Below, piece after piece: positions 7,899 through 16,835 of a stretch of 64,000 nucleotides of DNA. The first letter of the stretch is position 1, and each line of letters starts with the position of its first letter. The notes beneath the pieces are model-generated. The model was not told the origin of the DNA, searched no databases, and saw nothing but the letters and a program-made list of their open reading frames with translations. The DNA comes from Solirubrum sp044628455 (GTDB taxonomy: Bacteria > Bacteroidota > Bacteroidia > Cytophagales > Hymenobacteraceae), in NCBI RefSeq assembly GCF_044628455.1, contig NZ_JBIYZW010000001.1, forward strand, positions 1,674,001 through 1,738,000, in the 5' to 3' direction. Position numbers and translations under genes: made by a program.

Positions 7899-10751
7899 CT
7901 AAAACTTGAAGTTGTAGGTGACGGTGGGAATGGGCTGGCCGAAGATGGACAGCTGATAGCCGTTGATGCGGCCGTTTTCGGCCCGGAAGTAGATGGAGTA
8001 CGGGTTCTTGCGGCCCGTCAGGTTGTACACCGACACCGTCCAGGAGCTGTGGGCCAGCTTTTTCACCTTGTGGTTGCCCTCGATGTTGAGCGCGAAGTCG
8101 GCGCGGTAGTAGTCGGGTACGCGGTAGGCGTTGCGCTCGGAGTAGTACACGCGCATGGAGTTGCCCACGTAGTACTTGGCCAGCGGCAGCGTGATGGGGC
8201 GGCCGGTGCTGTAGTTGAAGTTGAGCGAGGCGCTGAACCGACGGTTGAAGCGGTAGTTGCCGATCAGGGTGAAGTCGTGGGGCTTGTCGAAGTTGCTGGG
8301 GTACCAGCGCCCGCCGTTGATGCGGTCGGCTACCACGGGCGGGTTCAGCTGCACCAGGGAGCGGGAGTAGGTGTAGCTGACCCAGCCGTTGAGCTTGCCG
8401 GTGAGCTTTTTCACCAGCACCTCCACCCCGTAGGCCTCGCCGCGGGCATTCACCACGTCGGTTTCGATGGTGTGGTTCAGAATCAGCGAGGCGCCGCTCT
8501 TGTAGTCCACGAAGTCCTTCGTGCGCTTGTAGTAGGCCTCCACCGAGGTTTCGATGGTGTTGCGCTTGAAGTTGCGGTAGTAGCCCAAGGACACCTGGTC
8601 GCCCACCTGCGGGCGGATGTTGTTGTCGCTGAGCTTCCAGATGTCGGTGGGCGACATCGAGGCCGTGTTGGAAAGCATGTGCAGGTACTGGCGCATGCGC
8701 CCGAAGCCCAGCTTCACCGAGGAGTTGTCGGTCAGCGCGTACTTGGCCGAGACGCGGTACTCGGGGCCGTGGTGGGTGGCCAGCACCTGCCCGCCGCGGT
8801 AGTCCAGCGTGTCGGCAATGGTGCTGGTCGAGCGGCTCACGCCGGGCAGGTACTCGTACACCTGCCGGGGGCCCAGGGCGTTGAACAGGGAGTAGCGCAG
8901 CCCCAGCGAAATGGCCAGGCGCGGCGTCAGGTCGAGCAGGCTGGCGGCGTACACGGCGCTTTCTACGGCCCGCTCGCGCGCCAGCACGTCGCGGCCAATC
9001 AGCGACTCGGCGCCCCGGGGCTTGATCTGGCCGGGCTGCACGTTGTAGAGCAGCGTGCTCGCACCGAAGTCCAGCGTGTGCCGGTTGCTCTGGAAGTAGT
9101 TCACGTCGGCGCGCAGCCCGGTTTGCTTGATGCCGTAGCTCAGCTCCGAGGCGTTGACCGGGTTTTTCTCGCTGGCAATGTCGTACTCGTAGCCGCTGTG
9201 GGTGGCCGTCACCACGCCGTAGAGCTGGTTGTTGAACACGTGCTTCCACTTCAGGCTGCCGGCCAGGTTGCGGTAGGCGTAGAGCGTATCACTGGCCAGC
9301 TTGAACTTGTCGCGGCTCAGGTAGCCGGTGGCGTAAAAGGTGTTGCGTTCGTTGAGCTCGTGGGTGAGGTGGGCGTTCAGGTCGTAGAACGAGGCCGCGC
9401 TTTCGCGCAGGCTGCGGTTGGGCAGCTTCTGCAGCAACCAGTCGGAGTACGAGGTGCGCCCGCCCACCAAAAAGGCGCTGCGGTCCTTGGCCAGCGGCCC
9501 CTCCAGGGTGAGGCGGCTGGAAAGTAAACCGATGCCGCCGGCCCCGCCAAACTCCTTTTTGTTGCCGTCGCGGGTGGCAATGTCGAGCACCGAGGAGAGG
9601 CGGCCGCCGTGGCGGGCGGGCACCACGCTCTTGTGCAGCTCCACCGAGCGCAGCATGTCGGGGTTGAAGGCCGAGAAAAAGCCGAACAGGTGCGAGGGGT
9701 TGAAGATGGTCGCGTCGTTGAGCAAAATCAGGTTCTGGTCGGTGGCCCCGCCGCGCACGTTCATGCCGGTGCTGCCCTCCCCCACCGACTTCACGCCCGG
9801 CAAGGTCATCACCACGCGCAGAATGTCGGTTTCGCCGAAGGCCGTGGGCACCTGCCGGATGGTCTTGATGTCGAGCTTCTCCACCCCCATCTGCACCCGG
9901 GCCACGTTGGCGTCCTTGTTGCCCTCGATGACCACCTCCTTGAGCGGGGTGATGTCCTCCTCCACGTCGATGTCGAGCTTGCCGTCGGCGCGCAGCAGCA
10001 CCTGGCGGCGGGTGCTCTTGAGGCCGATGCCGCGCACGCGCACCTCGTGGCGTCCGGCCGGCAGCGTGAGCGAGTAGAAGCCGAACTGGTCGGTGCTGGC
10101 CCCGGTGGGCGGCGACTCGATAAACACGGTGGCGCCGGCCACGCCCTCACCCGTTTTCAGGTCGCGGATGTAGCCCGCCAGCGTGGGCCGGCTTTTGTCG
10201 GGCTGGCCCGTGCCCACCTCCACCAGCTTCTGCTCGGCGGCAGCCCGGCGGCGGCGGGCCGCCGCGGTCGACGAAAGCAGGGCCGCGTCGTCGGGCGCGA
10301 GACCGGCTACCGGGCTGTCGGCCGAGGGCAGCTGGTAGTGCTCGGGCAAATCGGTGAGCACCGCCGCGCCGCGGGTGATGTAGATGCGCCGGTGCGCGTC
10401 GATGGCGAACTTGAGGCCGCTGGGTTGCAGGGCCCGCTCCAGCACCTGGGCCAGGGGCTGCTGCTGCACATGCAGGCTGATGCGCAGCGAGTCCACGGCC
10501 TCGGCCTCGAAGTAAAAGCGGTGCGGGGTCTGGGCCTCCACCCGACGCACAAACTCATCGAAGCGCACGCTGTCGAGGTTGGCGCTGATGAGCGGGGCCT
10601 GGGCCGCCGGGGTTTGCTGGGCGTGGGCGGCGGTGCTCAGCAGCAACGCCAGCAGCGCCGCCCGCGGCAGCCACGCAAATACGGTGCGGGCCGGCGCCGC
10701 GGCGCCGGTCGGCCAGAAATCAAGCCTCATGCTATCGGAATTAAAGCGCAT
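7899..10751 (-). CDS. TonB-dependent outer-membrane receptor with STN and carboxypeptidase-like domains
   Basis: 950 aa. Signal segment about residues 26-44 (AALLALLLSTAAHAQ). STN domain about 55-120 (SVRFDEFVRRVEAQTPHRFYF), which in other receptors contacts a FecR-type anti-sigma factor. Carboxypeptidase-regulatory-like domain about 185-265 (LAGYIRDLKTGEGVAGATVF), plug about 290-400 (GMNVRGGATDQNLILLNDA), then the beta barrel. Imports an unknown ligand with TonB energy. The ATG at 10751 overlaps the preceding gene by 11 nt; a second ATG at 10730 would avoid this. No sigma/anti-sigma pair lies nearby, so the STN partner is elsewhere or absent. Confidence 0.92.
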   Translation of the reverse strand: MRFNSDSMRLDFWPTGAAAPARTVFAWLPRAALLALLLSTAAHAQQTPAAQAPLISANLDSVRFDEFVRRVEAQTPHRFYFEAEAVDSLRISLHVQQQPLAQVLERALQPSGLKFAIDAHRRIYITRGAAVLTDLPEHYQLPSADSPVAGLAPDDAALLSSTAAARRRRAAAEQKLVEVGTGQPDKSRPTLAGYIRDLKTGEGVAGATVFIESPPTGASTDQFGFYSLTLPAGRHEVRVRGIGLKSTRRQVLLRADGKLDIDVEEDITPLKEVVIEGNKDANVARVQMGVEKLDIKTIRQVPTAFGETDILRVVMTLPGVKSVGEGSTGMNVRGGATDQNLILLNDATIFNPSHLFGFFSAFNPDMLRSVELHKSVVPARHGGRLSSVLDIATRDGNKKEFGGAGGIGLLSSRLTLEGPLAKDRSAFLVGGRTSYSDWLLQKLPNRSLRESAASFYDLNAHLTHELNERNTFYATGYLSRDKFKLASDTLYAYRNLAGSLKWKHVFNNQLYGVVTATHSGYEYDIASEKNPVNASELSYGIKQTGLRADVNYFQSNRHTLDFGASTLLYNVQPGQIKPRGAESLIGRDVLARERAVESAVYAASLLDLTPRLAISLGLRYSLFNALGPRQVYEYLPGVSRSTSTIADTLDYRGGQVLATHHGPEYRVSAKYALTDNSSVKLGFGRMRQYLHMLSNTASMSPTDIWKLSDNNIRPQVGDQVSLGYYRNFKRNTIETSVEAYYKRTKDFVDYKSGASLILNHTIETDVVNARGEAYGVEVLVKKLTGKLNGWVSYTYSRSLVQLNPPVVADRINGGRWYPSNFDKPHDFTLIGNYRFNRRFSASLNFNYSTGRPITLPLAKYYVGNSMRVYYSERNAYRVPDYYRADFALNIEGNHKVKKLAHSSWTVSVYNLTGRKNPYSIYFRAENGRINGYQLSIFGQPIPTVTYNFKF

Positions 10752-11472
10752 CGCCGTACTTCACCAGGGCAACGATGGCGGCTTCCTTGGTCTTCTTGTT
10801 GAACTTGAGCTGGTTGTCGCGGATGAACTTCTGCAGCTCGGCCTTGCGGGCCGGAAACAGCTCCAGCACCGCTTTTTTACCGCTCAGGGCCCGGTAGCCC
10901 CCGCCCTGGCGGGCGTAGAACTCGGTTACCAGCTGGTACTCGCCGGTGGGGCCGTCGGGCGTGGTCTTGGTTTGCAGGTACTTCACCCGGCGCGCCAGCA
11001 GCTGCACCCGCCCCTCGTGGAGCAGGTCGTAGAAGCCGGTTTTGATGGGCGAGCCGGCCAGCGTGTCGGCCGCGAGGCGCACGAAGGTGTGATTGTGCAC
11101 GGCAAAGCGGCGCACCTTCTCGGGCACCAGCTTCAGGTACAAGTTCACGCCGGGGTACTTGAGCACTACCTGGTCGAGGCGCATGTCGTAGCGCAGCGGC
11201 ACGGCGTACACCGCCCCGTCGTAGTCGACCACGCCGGGGCTGTCCTCGGTCGAGAGAAAGAACTGGTGGCCTGCCACGTAGCTCTCGTGGTAGTTCACGT
11301 ACTCCGAGCCGCTGTACAGGTACGACTCGTTGCGGACGGTGCGGGCGTACTGCCCGCGGGCCTGCTGCACGGCCGCCGCCAATAGGCTGCTGTCGGCCGC
11401 GGCCGTCTGCGCCTGCGCGGCCGGCCCGGCCAGGGTCAGCAGCAGGCCCAGCACGAAGAGGGTGCTTTGCAC
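10741..11472 (-). CDS. Exported protein of unknown function, first gene of the TonB receptor operon
   Basis: 243 aa with a clean signal peptide (LFVLGLLLTLAGPAAQAQ). I do not recognise a named family. The mature part has repeated aromatic, beta-type segments (ESYLYSGSEYVNYHESYVAG, VVDYDGAVYAVPLRYDM) and a Lys-rich C-terminal helix. It overlaps the TonB receptor by 11 nt and must be co-expressed, so it is probably a periplasmic or surface helper of that uptake system. Transcription likely starts in the 480-bp gap upstream, which contains a repeat element. Confidence 0.75.
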   Translation of the reverse strand: MQSTLFVLGLLLTLAGPAAQAQTAAADSSLLAAAVQQARGQYARTVRNESYLYSGSEYVNYHESYVAGHQFFLSTEDSPGVVDYDGAVYAVPLRYDMRLDQVVLKYPGVNLYLKLVPEKVRRFAVHNHTFVRLAADTLAGSPIKTGFYDLLHEGRVQLLARRVKYLQTKTTPDGPTGEYQLVTEFYARQGGGYRALSGKKAVLELFPARKAELQKFIRDNQLKFNKKTKEAAIVALVKYGDAL

Positions 11473-11954
11473 GAAGAAAAGAGGCTAAGTCAGGGAAATG
11501 CGGTGGCAGCTCCCCGGGGTGGGCAGGTAGGTAGCTCGGGTATCCGGGTGGCAGTGGGTGGCCGGCAACCGGGCGGAAGGAAGCGGAACGGGGCTACAAG
11601 GTAAGTCAGCCATTTGCATTCTACCTAATGCCCGGCGGGTGCTTTTCCCGGCTTTCCGGCCCCGTTACCGACCAGCCCAGAGCCGAATTCCAGACCCCGG
11701 TCAGTTCGATTATGTATTTACTGCTGCCCCGTTGCAATTGCCCACCGGAGGCGAAGAGGCCACGCGCTTCCCCGAATAATGCTAAGGTCATGCCTGCGGG
11801 CAGCGCCCACCAGGAATACGGAAAGAATAGAGGGAGTATAGACGGAGTATAGCCGCAGTATAGCCGGAGACTACCGGCGGCCTATTGGCAGAATGCAATC
11901 GGTCGCGGCGCCCGGCGGCAGCGCATTGCGAGAGGCAGCTACCCCGCCCGCGCG
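11473..11954. other. Intergenic region with a repeat element, no gene seen
   Basis: About 480 bp between the mocA stop and the start of the exported-protein gene, both on the minus strand. The only recognisable content is the 11-nt iteron element at 11771-11873. Short open frames here have no family features and are not called. Confidence 0.6.
11771..11873 (-). repeat. 11-nt iteron element, copy A
   Basis: Contains CCCGAATAATGCTAA (11771-11785), then 27 nt, then a tract with an 11-nt period whose units mostly end TATAG (GGAAAGAATAG, AGGGAGTATAG, ACGGAGTATAG, CCGCAGTATAG). The same 15-mer, the same 27-nt gap and a matching tract occur at 49652-49732. Both copies lie in front of a minus-strand gene. 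Function unknown; a transcription or DNA-bending site is possible because 11 nt is close to one helical turn. Confidence 0.6.
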
Positions 11955-12572
11955 CTACGACGCGGGTGGGCCGGCCAGCAGCCGCGCGTAGTCGGCAGGG
12001 GTATCCACGTCGAGCAGGGCAGCGGCGCCGGGCAGCGGCTGCACCCGGCCGGGGTTGGCGGCCAACAAATGCCGGGCGCCGGCGGCCCCGCGCAGGGCGC
12101 GCAACTCGGCAAACACCTCGGCCCCGAACAGCGCCGGCACGCCCAGCCCGTCGTCGTAGGCCGCCGCCACGATGGGGCGGGCACTTTGGCGATGCAGCGC
12201 TACCAGCTGCCCGAGCAGGGCGGGGGTTACCAGGGGCTGGTCGGCCAGCACGATGAGCACGCCCCGGCAGCGGCCGGGCAGGGCTTCGGCGGCCGCCAGC
12301 CCCGCCCGAATCGAGCTGCTCAGCCCCTCGGCCCAGGCGGCGTTGGGCACGACCTGCACGGGCAGGCCGGCCACTTCCGGCAGCAGCGTTTCGTGCTCGG
12401 CCCCGGTTACCAGCAGCACCGGCCCGCAGCCCACGGCCACGGCGGTTTCGGCGGCGTGGCGCAGCAGGCTGCGGCCGCGGTAGGGCAGCAGCTGCTTGGG
12501 GCGGCCCATGCGGCTGGAAGCCCCGGCAGCCAGCAGCAGCACCGCCACGAAGTCGGGCGCGGCGGCTAGCAC
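11955..12572 (-). CDS. mocA: Molybdenum cofactor cytidylyltransferase-type NTP transferase
   Basis: 205 aa. The nucleotidyltransferase signature LLLAAGASSRMGRPKQLLPY begins near residue 12, and the metal-site region is LADQPLVTPALL. This matches MocA/MobA-like enzymes that add CMP to Mo-molybdopterin to give the MCD cofactor of xanthine-oxidase-family enzymes. The GTG start at 12572 overlaps the end of xdhC by 7 nt, so the two are translationally coupled. The partner enzymes are probably the two paoABC sets within 20 kb. MCD rather than MGD specificity is inferred from the xdhC and paoABC context. Confidence 0.88.
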   Translation of the reverse strand: MLAAAPDFVAVLLLAAGASSRMGRPKQLLPYRGRSLLRHAAETAVAVGCGPVLLVTGAEHETLLPEVAGLPVQVVPNAAWAEGLSSSIRAGLAAAEALPGRCRGVLIVLADQPLVTPALLGQLVALHRQSARPIVAAAYDDGLGVPALFGAEVFAELRALRGAAGARHLLAANPGRVQPLPGAAALLDVDTPADYARLLAGPPAS

Positions 12573-13711
12573 GACACGGGCAGGCGGGCGGCGTGCACGG
12601 GACCGGCGGCGTGGCGCAGAAAGCCCGCGGGCCGCCCCGCCAGCACGGCCTGGATTTCGGCCACGATGGACAGGGCAATTTCCTCGGGGGTTTCGGCGCC
12701 CACATCGAGGCCCACGGGGCTGTAGAGGCGGCCGGCCAGCCGGGCCTCGGCGGCGGGCTCGGCCGCGCTCAGCTCCGCGAGCAGGCGGGTGGCCTTGCTG
12801 CGCGGTCCCAGCAGCCCGAGGTAGGGCGTGGGCGCGTGCAGCAGGCGGTGCAGCACGGCGTAGTCGTAAGCGTAGTTGTGGCTCAGCAGCACGGCGTAGT
12901 CGGCCGCGAGCGGCAGGGCGGGCACCTCGGCCAGCGGCACTACGCGCACCGCGGCCGCCTCGGGAAACCGCTCGGCGGCGGCCAGGCGCGGGCGCCCGTC
13001 TACCACCGTTACGTGCCAGCCCAGCGCGGCGGCCAGGCGCACCAGCGGCTGGGCGTCGTTGCCGGCGCCGTACACGGTGAGGTGCAGCGGGGGACGCAGC
13101 ACTTCCAGAAACACGCGCACGGTGCCGCCGCCGGGGCCGGGGTAGTCGCCGATGAGCGAGTGGTTCTGCGCCAGGGCCTGGTCGGCGGCGTGGCGCAGGC
13201 GGGCGGTGAGGTCGAGGTTGTCGAGCACCGAGCCGCGCACCTGGCCGTCGGGCAGCAGCAGCAGGCGCTGGCCCAGCTCGGCCAGGGCCTGGCCGGCGGC
13301 GCAGCGAAACACGGTGGCCAGCACGGCCGGCTCGGGGTGGCGGGCAAAGCCGCGCAGCAGCTCCAGGGGGTTGTCGGGGTCCTGGAAGTCGAGCGGCTCG
13401 AGCAGGATGCGCACCACGCCCTGGCAGCCGGGCCCCAGGCCGTGGCGGGGGTCGTCTTCGTCGGCGGTGTCGTAGGTGACCAGCACGGGCTGGCGGCGCT
13501 GCAGGGCCTGGCAGGCGCGCTGGCGGGCGTCGCCCTCGAGGCAGCCGCCGCTGATGGCGCCGGTGAGCCGGCCGTCGTCGGTGACGAGCATGCGGGCGCC
13601 GGGGCGGCGGTAAGCCGAGCCTTCGACCTCGACCACCGTGGCCAGGGCGCAGGCGCGGCCGGCGGCGCGGTTTTCGTCGTAGGCGGCCAGCAGGCGTTGA
13701 AGTTCGGTCAT
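12566..13711 (-). CDS. xdhC: XdhC/PaoD-type molybdenum cofactor insertion chaperone
   Basis: 381 aa from the ATG at 13711; the open frame reaches 13903 but the family begins at TELQRLLAAYDENRAAG. N-terminal XdhC/CoxI domain (LATVVEVEGSAYRRPGAR, then GAISGGCLEGD) and C-terminal Rossmann-like domain (LTVYGAGNDAQPLVRLAAAL). Proteins of this family hold the finished cofactor, promote its sulfuration and insert it into apoenzymes such as xanthine dehydrogenase or PaoABC. It is coupled to mocA by overlap, so synthesis of the dinucleotide cofactor and its delivery are co-expressed. Confidence 0.9.
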   Translation of the reverse strand: MTELQRLLAAYDENRAAGRACALATVVEVEGSAYRRPGARMLVTDDGRLTGAISGGCLEGDARQRACQALQRRQPVLVTYDTADEDDPRHGLGPGCQGVVRILLEPLDFQDPDNPLELLRGFARHPEPAVLATVFRCAAGQALAELGQRLLLLPDGQVRGSVLDNLDLTARLRHAADQALAQNHSLIGDYPGPGGGTVRVFLEVLRPPLHLTVYGAGNDAQPLVRLAAALGWHVTVVDGRPRLAAAERFPEAAAVRVVPLAEVPALPLAADYAVLLSHNYAYDYAVLHRLLHAPTPYLGLLGPRSKATRLLAELSAAEPAAEARLAGRLYSPVGLDVGAETPEEIALSIVAEIQAVLAGRPAGFLRHAAGPVHAARLPVSC

Positions 13712-14111
13712 GAATGCGGGAAGTAAGCGGCGCGGGGTGCCCCGGCTGGTTGGGCAGCCGACCTCGGGCAGTACGCCGGCCCGCGGTGGGCGGTTGTGCC
13801 CGGGCCCGCTCGCAGCCGGCACGCCACCTCCCAAACCCCGGGATTCAGCGGCCCGACTCGCGCCCGGCGGGCGGGACCAGGCCACGGCCCCGCGGCCGAG
13901 CAATATTCACTTTTCCCGATTTTCCTGTTACCTTCTGGTTACTGAACTGCGCCCGACCCGGCCCATGCCCCGGCCGCCCCGGTCCGTCATTCCGGCTTGC
14001 CGGCAACGGCTTCTGCCCTGACTTCGTCAGCCCGTCCTCGCCCCCTTTAAAGCCCTTTCCCTTCCCTCCCCGCGTCCGGCGGGCCGAAGGTTTACAACCA
14101 ACTCCCAAGCT
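13712..14111. other. Divergent 400-bp promoter region
   Basis: Lies between xdhC (-) and the methyltransferase gene (+). No gene or RNA is evident. A palindrome CTGACTTCGTCAG is present at 14018-14030; it resembles the operators described near 38-54 kb but has a 3-nt centre instead of 4 and no properly spaced -7 element, so it is not called as one. Confidence 0.5.
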
Positions 14112-14957
14112 ATGAACACCCAACTCGAAGAAATCCGCGAGCAGCAGAAAGCGACCTGGAACAAGTTTTCGGCTGGCTGGCGCAAGTGGGACGACTTCAC
14201 CATGGACTGGCTGCGGCCCATGGGCGAGGAAATCATCCGCTCCCTGCACGTGAAGCCCACCGACCTGGTGCTCGACGTGGCCGCCGGCACCGGCGAACCG
14301 GGCCTGAGCATCGCCACGCTGGCCCGCGACGGCAAAGTCGTCATCACCGACCTGGCCGAGGGCATGCTCGACGTGGCCCGCGACAAGGCCCGGGCCCGCG
14401 GCATCCGCAACTACGAAACCGTGGCCTGCGACGTGTGCGAGCTGCCCTTCCCCGACGAGACCTTCGACGCGGTGAGCTGCCGCTTCGGCTTCATGTTCTT
14501 TCCCGACATGCTGCTGGCGGCCCGCGAAATGCAGCGAGTGCTCAAGCCCGGCGGGCGCCTGGCCGCCGCGGTGTGGAGCGTGCCCGCCAAAAACGCCTGG
14601 ATTACCGCCATCATGGGCACCATCAACCGCCACCTGGAGCTGCCCGCCCCGCCGCCCGGCGCGCCCGGCATGTTCCGCTGCGGCAGCCCGGGCATGCTGG
14701 CCGACCTGCTGAAGCAGGCGGGCTTCCGCAATGTGAACGAACGCGAGGTAACCGGCAAGCTGCGCTGCGGCACCAACGAGCAGTACTGGCCGTTTATGAA
14801 CGAGGTGGCCGCCCCGGTGGTAGCCGCGCTCAGCAAGGCCGATGAGGCCACCCGCGAGAAAATCAAGCGGGACGTGTTTGCGCAGGTCGACCAGCTCTGC
14901 CAGGATAAAAGCGCGGCGCTGGACTACGGCACGGTGGTGGTGCAGGGCGAGAAATAG
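14112..14957 (+). CDS. Class I SAM-dependent methyltransferase
   Basis: 281 aa. SAM-binding motif I VLDVAAGTGEPGLSIA about residues 54-69, acidic motif VVITDLAEGMLDVAR, and the post-motif LPFPDETFDAVSCRFGFMFF and VLKPGGRLAAAVW seen in UbiE/COQ5-like enzymes. Substrate not identifiable; the neighbouring lipoprotein gene gives no help. Cytosolic. Starts 33 bp before the TPR lipoprotein gene on the same strand, so the two may form a transcription unit. Confidence 0.85.
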   Translation: MNTQLEEIREQQKATWNKFSAGWRKWDDFTMDWLRPMGEEIIRSLHVKPTDLVLDVAAGTGEPGLSIATLARDGKVVITDLAEGMLDVARDKARARGIRNYETVACDVCELPFPDETFDAVSCRFGFMFFPDMLLAAREMQRVLKPGGRLAAAVWSVPAKNAWITAIMGTINRHLELPAPPPGAPGMFRCGSPGMLADLLKQAGFRNVNEREVTGKLRCGTNEQYWPFMNEVAAPVVAALSKADEATREKIKRDVFAQVDQLCQDKSAALDYGTVVVQGEK

Positions 14958-14990
14958 GGCAGCATCTTTCATTCCCCTTCCCCCGCGGTC

Positions 14991-16685
14991 ATGAAGCATT
15001 GGTTGGTCCTGCTCCTGCTGGCCGGTGGGCTGCTGCCCGCCTGCCGCGACTCCGGCCGCACGCCTACGGCCGCCGAAATCCGCGCCATCGACCTGAAGCG
15101 GGGCAACCTCGCGCTCTGCGGCCCCGCCGACCGGCAGCTGGGCTCGGCAACCTTCGCCACGTCCTGCGGCCAGGCGGTGCAGGCCGACTTCAACCTGGGG
15201 CTGGCCCTGCTGCACTCCTTCGAGTACGACGAGGCCGAGAAGGTATTTGCCGGCATCATTGCCCGGGAGCCGGGCTGCGCCATGGCCTACTGGGGCGTGG
15301 CCATGAGCAGCTACCACCCGCTCTGGACGCCGCCCACCCCGCCGGAACTCACTAAGGGCGCCCGGGCTATTGCCCTGGCCCGGCGCCTGAGCGGCAAATC
15401 AAGCCGGGAAGCGGCCTACATCGAGGCGCTGGCCGCGTTTTACCAGGACTGGCCGAGCACCGACCATCGCAGCCGCAGCCGGCGGTTTGAGCAGGCCATG
15501 GCGCGCGTGCACGCCGATTTCCCGCAGGACCGCGAGGCCGCCGTCTTCTACGCCCTGGCTTTGAACGCCGCCGCCGACCCGGCCGACAAAACCTACCGCC
15601 AGCAGAAAAAAGCCGGGGCCCTGCTGCAGGCGCTGTACCCCGGCCAGCCGAACCACCCGGGTATCGTGCACTACCTCATTCACACCTACGACTACCCCGA
15701 GCTGGCCGCGCTGGGGCTGCCGGCCGCCCGCCAATACGCGGCGGTGGCCCCATCGTCGGCGCACGCCCTGCACATGCCCTCGCACATCTTCACCCGGCTG
15801 GGGCTGTGGTCCGACTGCATTGCCTCCAACCTGGCGGCCACCACCGCAGCCCGCTGCTACGCCGAAAGCGCCGGCATTCAGGGCCACTGGGACGAAGAGC
15901 TGCACGGCCTCGATTACCTCGCCTACGCCTACCTGCAGCGCGGCGACAACCGGCAGGCCCGGGACCAGTGGCGCTACCTCGACACCCTGCAGCGGGTGGA
16001 GCCGGTAAACTTCAAGGTGGCCTACGCCTTGGCCGCCGTACCGGCGCGCTACGTGCTCGAAAACCGGCTGTGGGCCGAGGCCACTCGCCTACCCCTGCGC
16101 TCCAGGCACCTCAGCTGGGAGCAGTATCCCTGGCAGGCGGCCATCGTGCGCTTTGCCCGCGGCCTGGGTTACGCCCGCCTCGGCCAGCCCGATTCGGCCC
16201 GCCGCGAGCTGGCCGAGCTGGCGCGCCTCCACGGGGTCTTGCTGGCTCAGCAGGACCAGTACAAGGCCGACCAGGTGCAGATTCAGCGGCACGCCGCCAC
16301 GGCCTGGCTGCGCCTCGCCGAGGGCCAGCCCGCTCAGGCCCTGGCGTTGATGCAGCAGGCTGCCGACCTGGAAGACCGCACCGAAAAGCACCCCGTGACG
16401 CCCGGTGAGGTCCTGCCCGCCCGGGAGCTGCTGGCCGATATGCTGCTGGAGCTGAACCGCCCCGACGAAGCCCTGCAAGCCTACCAAGCCGACCTGCGCC
16501 AGCACCCCAACCGCTTCAACGGGCTGTACGGCGCGGCGCTAGCGGCCGAGCGGGCCGGCCAGCCGGACCAGGCGCGCCGCTACTACCAGCAACTGACCGA
16601 GGTAGCCAACGCACCCGGCGCCAACCGCCCGGAGCTGGCCGCGGCGCGGGCGTTTCTGGCGAAGCGGCGGGCGCAGGCAATTTGA
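14991..16685 (+). CDS. TPR-repeat lipoprotein
   Basis: 564 aa. Short signal peptide ending in lipobox LLPAC (Cys about residue 18). At least five TPR-like helical pairs follow, for example FNLGLALLHSFEYDEAEKVF, the AYWGVAMSSYHPLW region, and QAYQADLRQHPNRFNGLYGA near the C-terminus; HMPSHIFTRLGLW sits in the middle. TPR proteins of this kind scaffold protein contacts in the periplasm. No enzymatic motif seen. Function unknown. Confidence 0.8.
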   Translation: MKHWLVLLLLAGGLLPACRDSGRTPTAAEIRAIDLKRGNLALCGPADRQLGSATFATSCGQAVQADFNLGLALLHSFEYDEAEKVFAGIIAREPGCAMAYWGVAMSSYHPLWTPPTPPELTKGARAIALARRLSGKSSREAAYIEALAAFYQDWPSTDHRSRSRRFEQAMARVHADFPQDREAAVFYALALNAAADPADKTYRQQKKAGALLQALYPGQPNHPGIVHYLIHTYDYPELAALGLPAARQYAAVAPSSAHALHMPSHIFTRLGLWSDCIASNLAATTAARCYAESAGIQGHWDEELHGLDYLAYAYLQRGDNRQARDQWRYLDTLQRVEPVNFKVAYALAAVPARYVLENRLWAEATRLPLRSRHLSWEQYPWQAAIVRFARGLGYARLGQPDSARRELAELARLHGVLLAQQDQYKADQVQIQRHAATAWLRLAEGQPAQALALMQQAADLEDRTEKHPVTPGEVLPARELLADMLLELNRPDEALQAYQADLRQHPNRFNGLYGAALAAERAGQPDQARRYYQQLTEVANAPGANRPELAAARAFLAKRRAQAI

Positions 16686-16835
16686 ACGCGCTCCACCGGT
16701 TATGAGACATGGCATATTGTGCCAGCAGTGCAGATCATTTACATTGCGTTGCAGCCTGTAAAAACAATTAACAACGTTCACCCGAAGCCGTACATAACGG
16801 CGGCCTAAATGCGAAGCTCTCTTGGGTAATAAACG

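Noticed and set aside
13712..13903. N-terminal extension of XdhC to 13903
   Set aside because: The added residues are Arg/Gly/Pro-rich with no family match; the ATG at 13711 starts at the conserved domain.
14018..14030. Palindrome CTGACTTCGTCAG upstream of the methyltransferase gene as a sixth operator
   Set aside because: The centre is 3 nt instead of 4, and no nAnnTTTG element lies 23 nt away.
16700..16835. Integron attC site before the AT-rich orphan gene
   Set aside because: Only loose resemblance (TTAACAACG, GGCCTAA); no clear paired core sites, no second cassette and no integrase seen.
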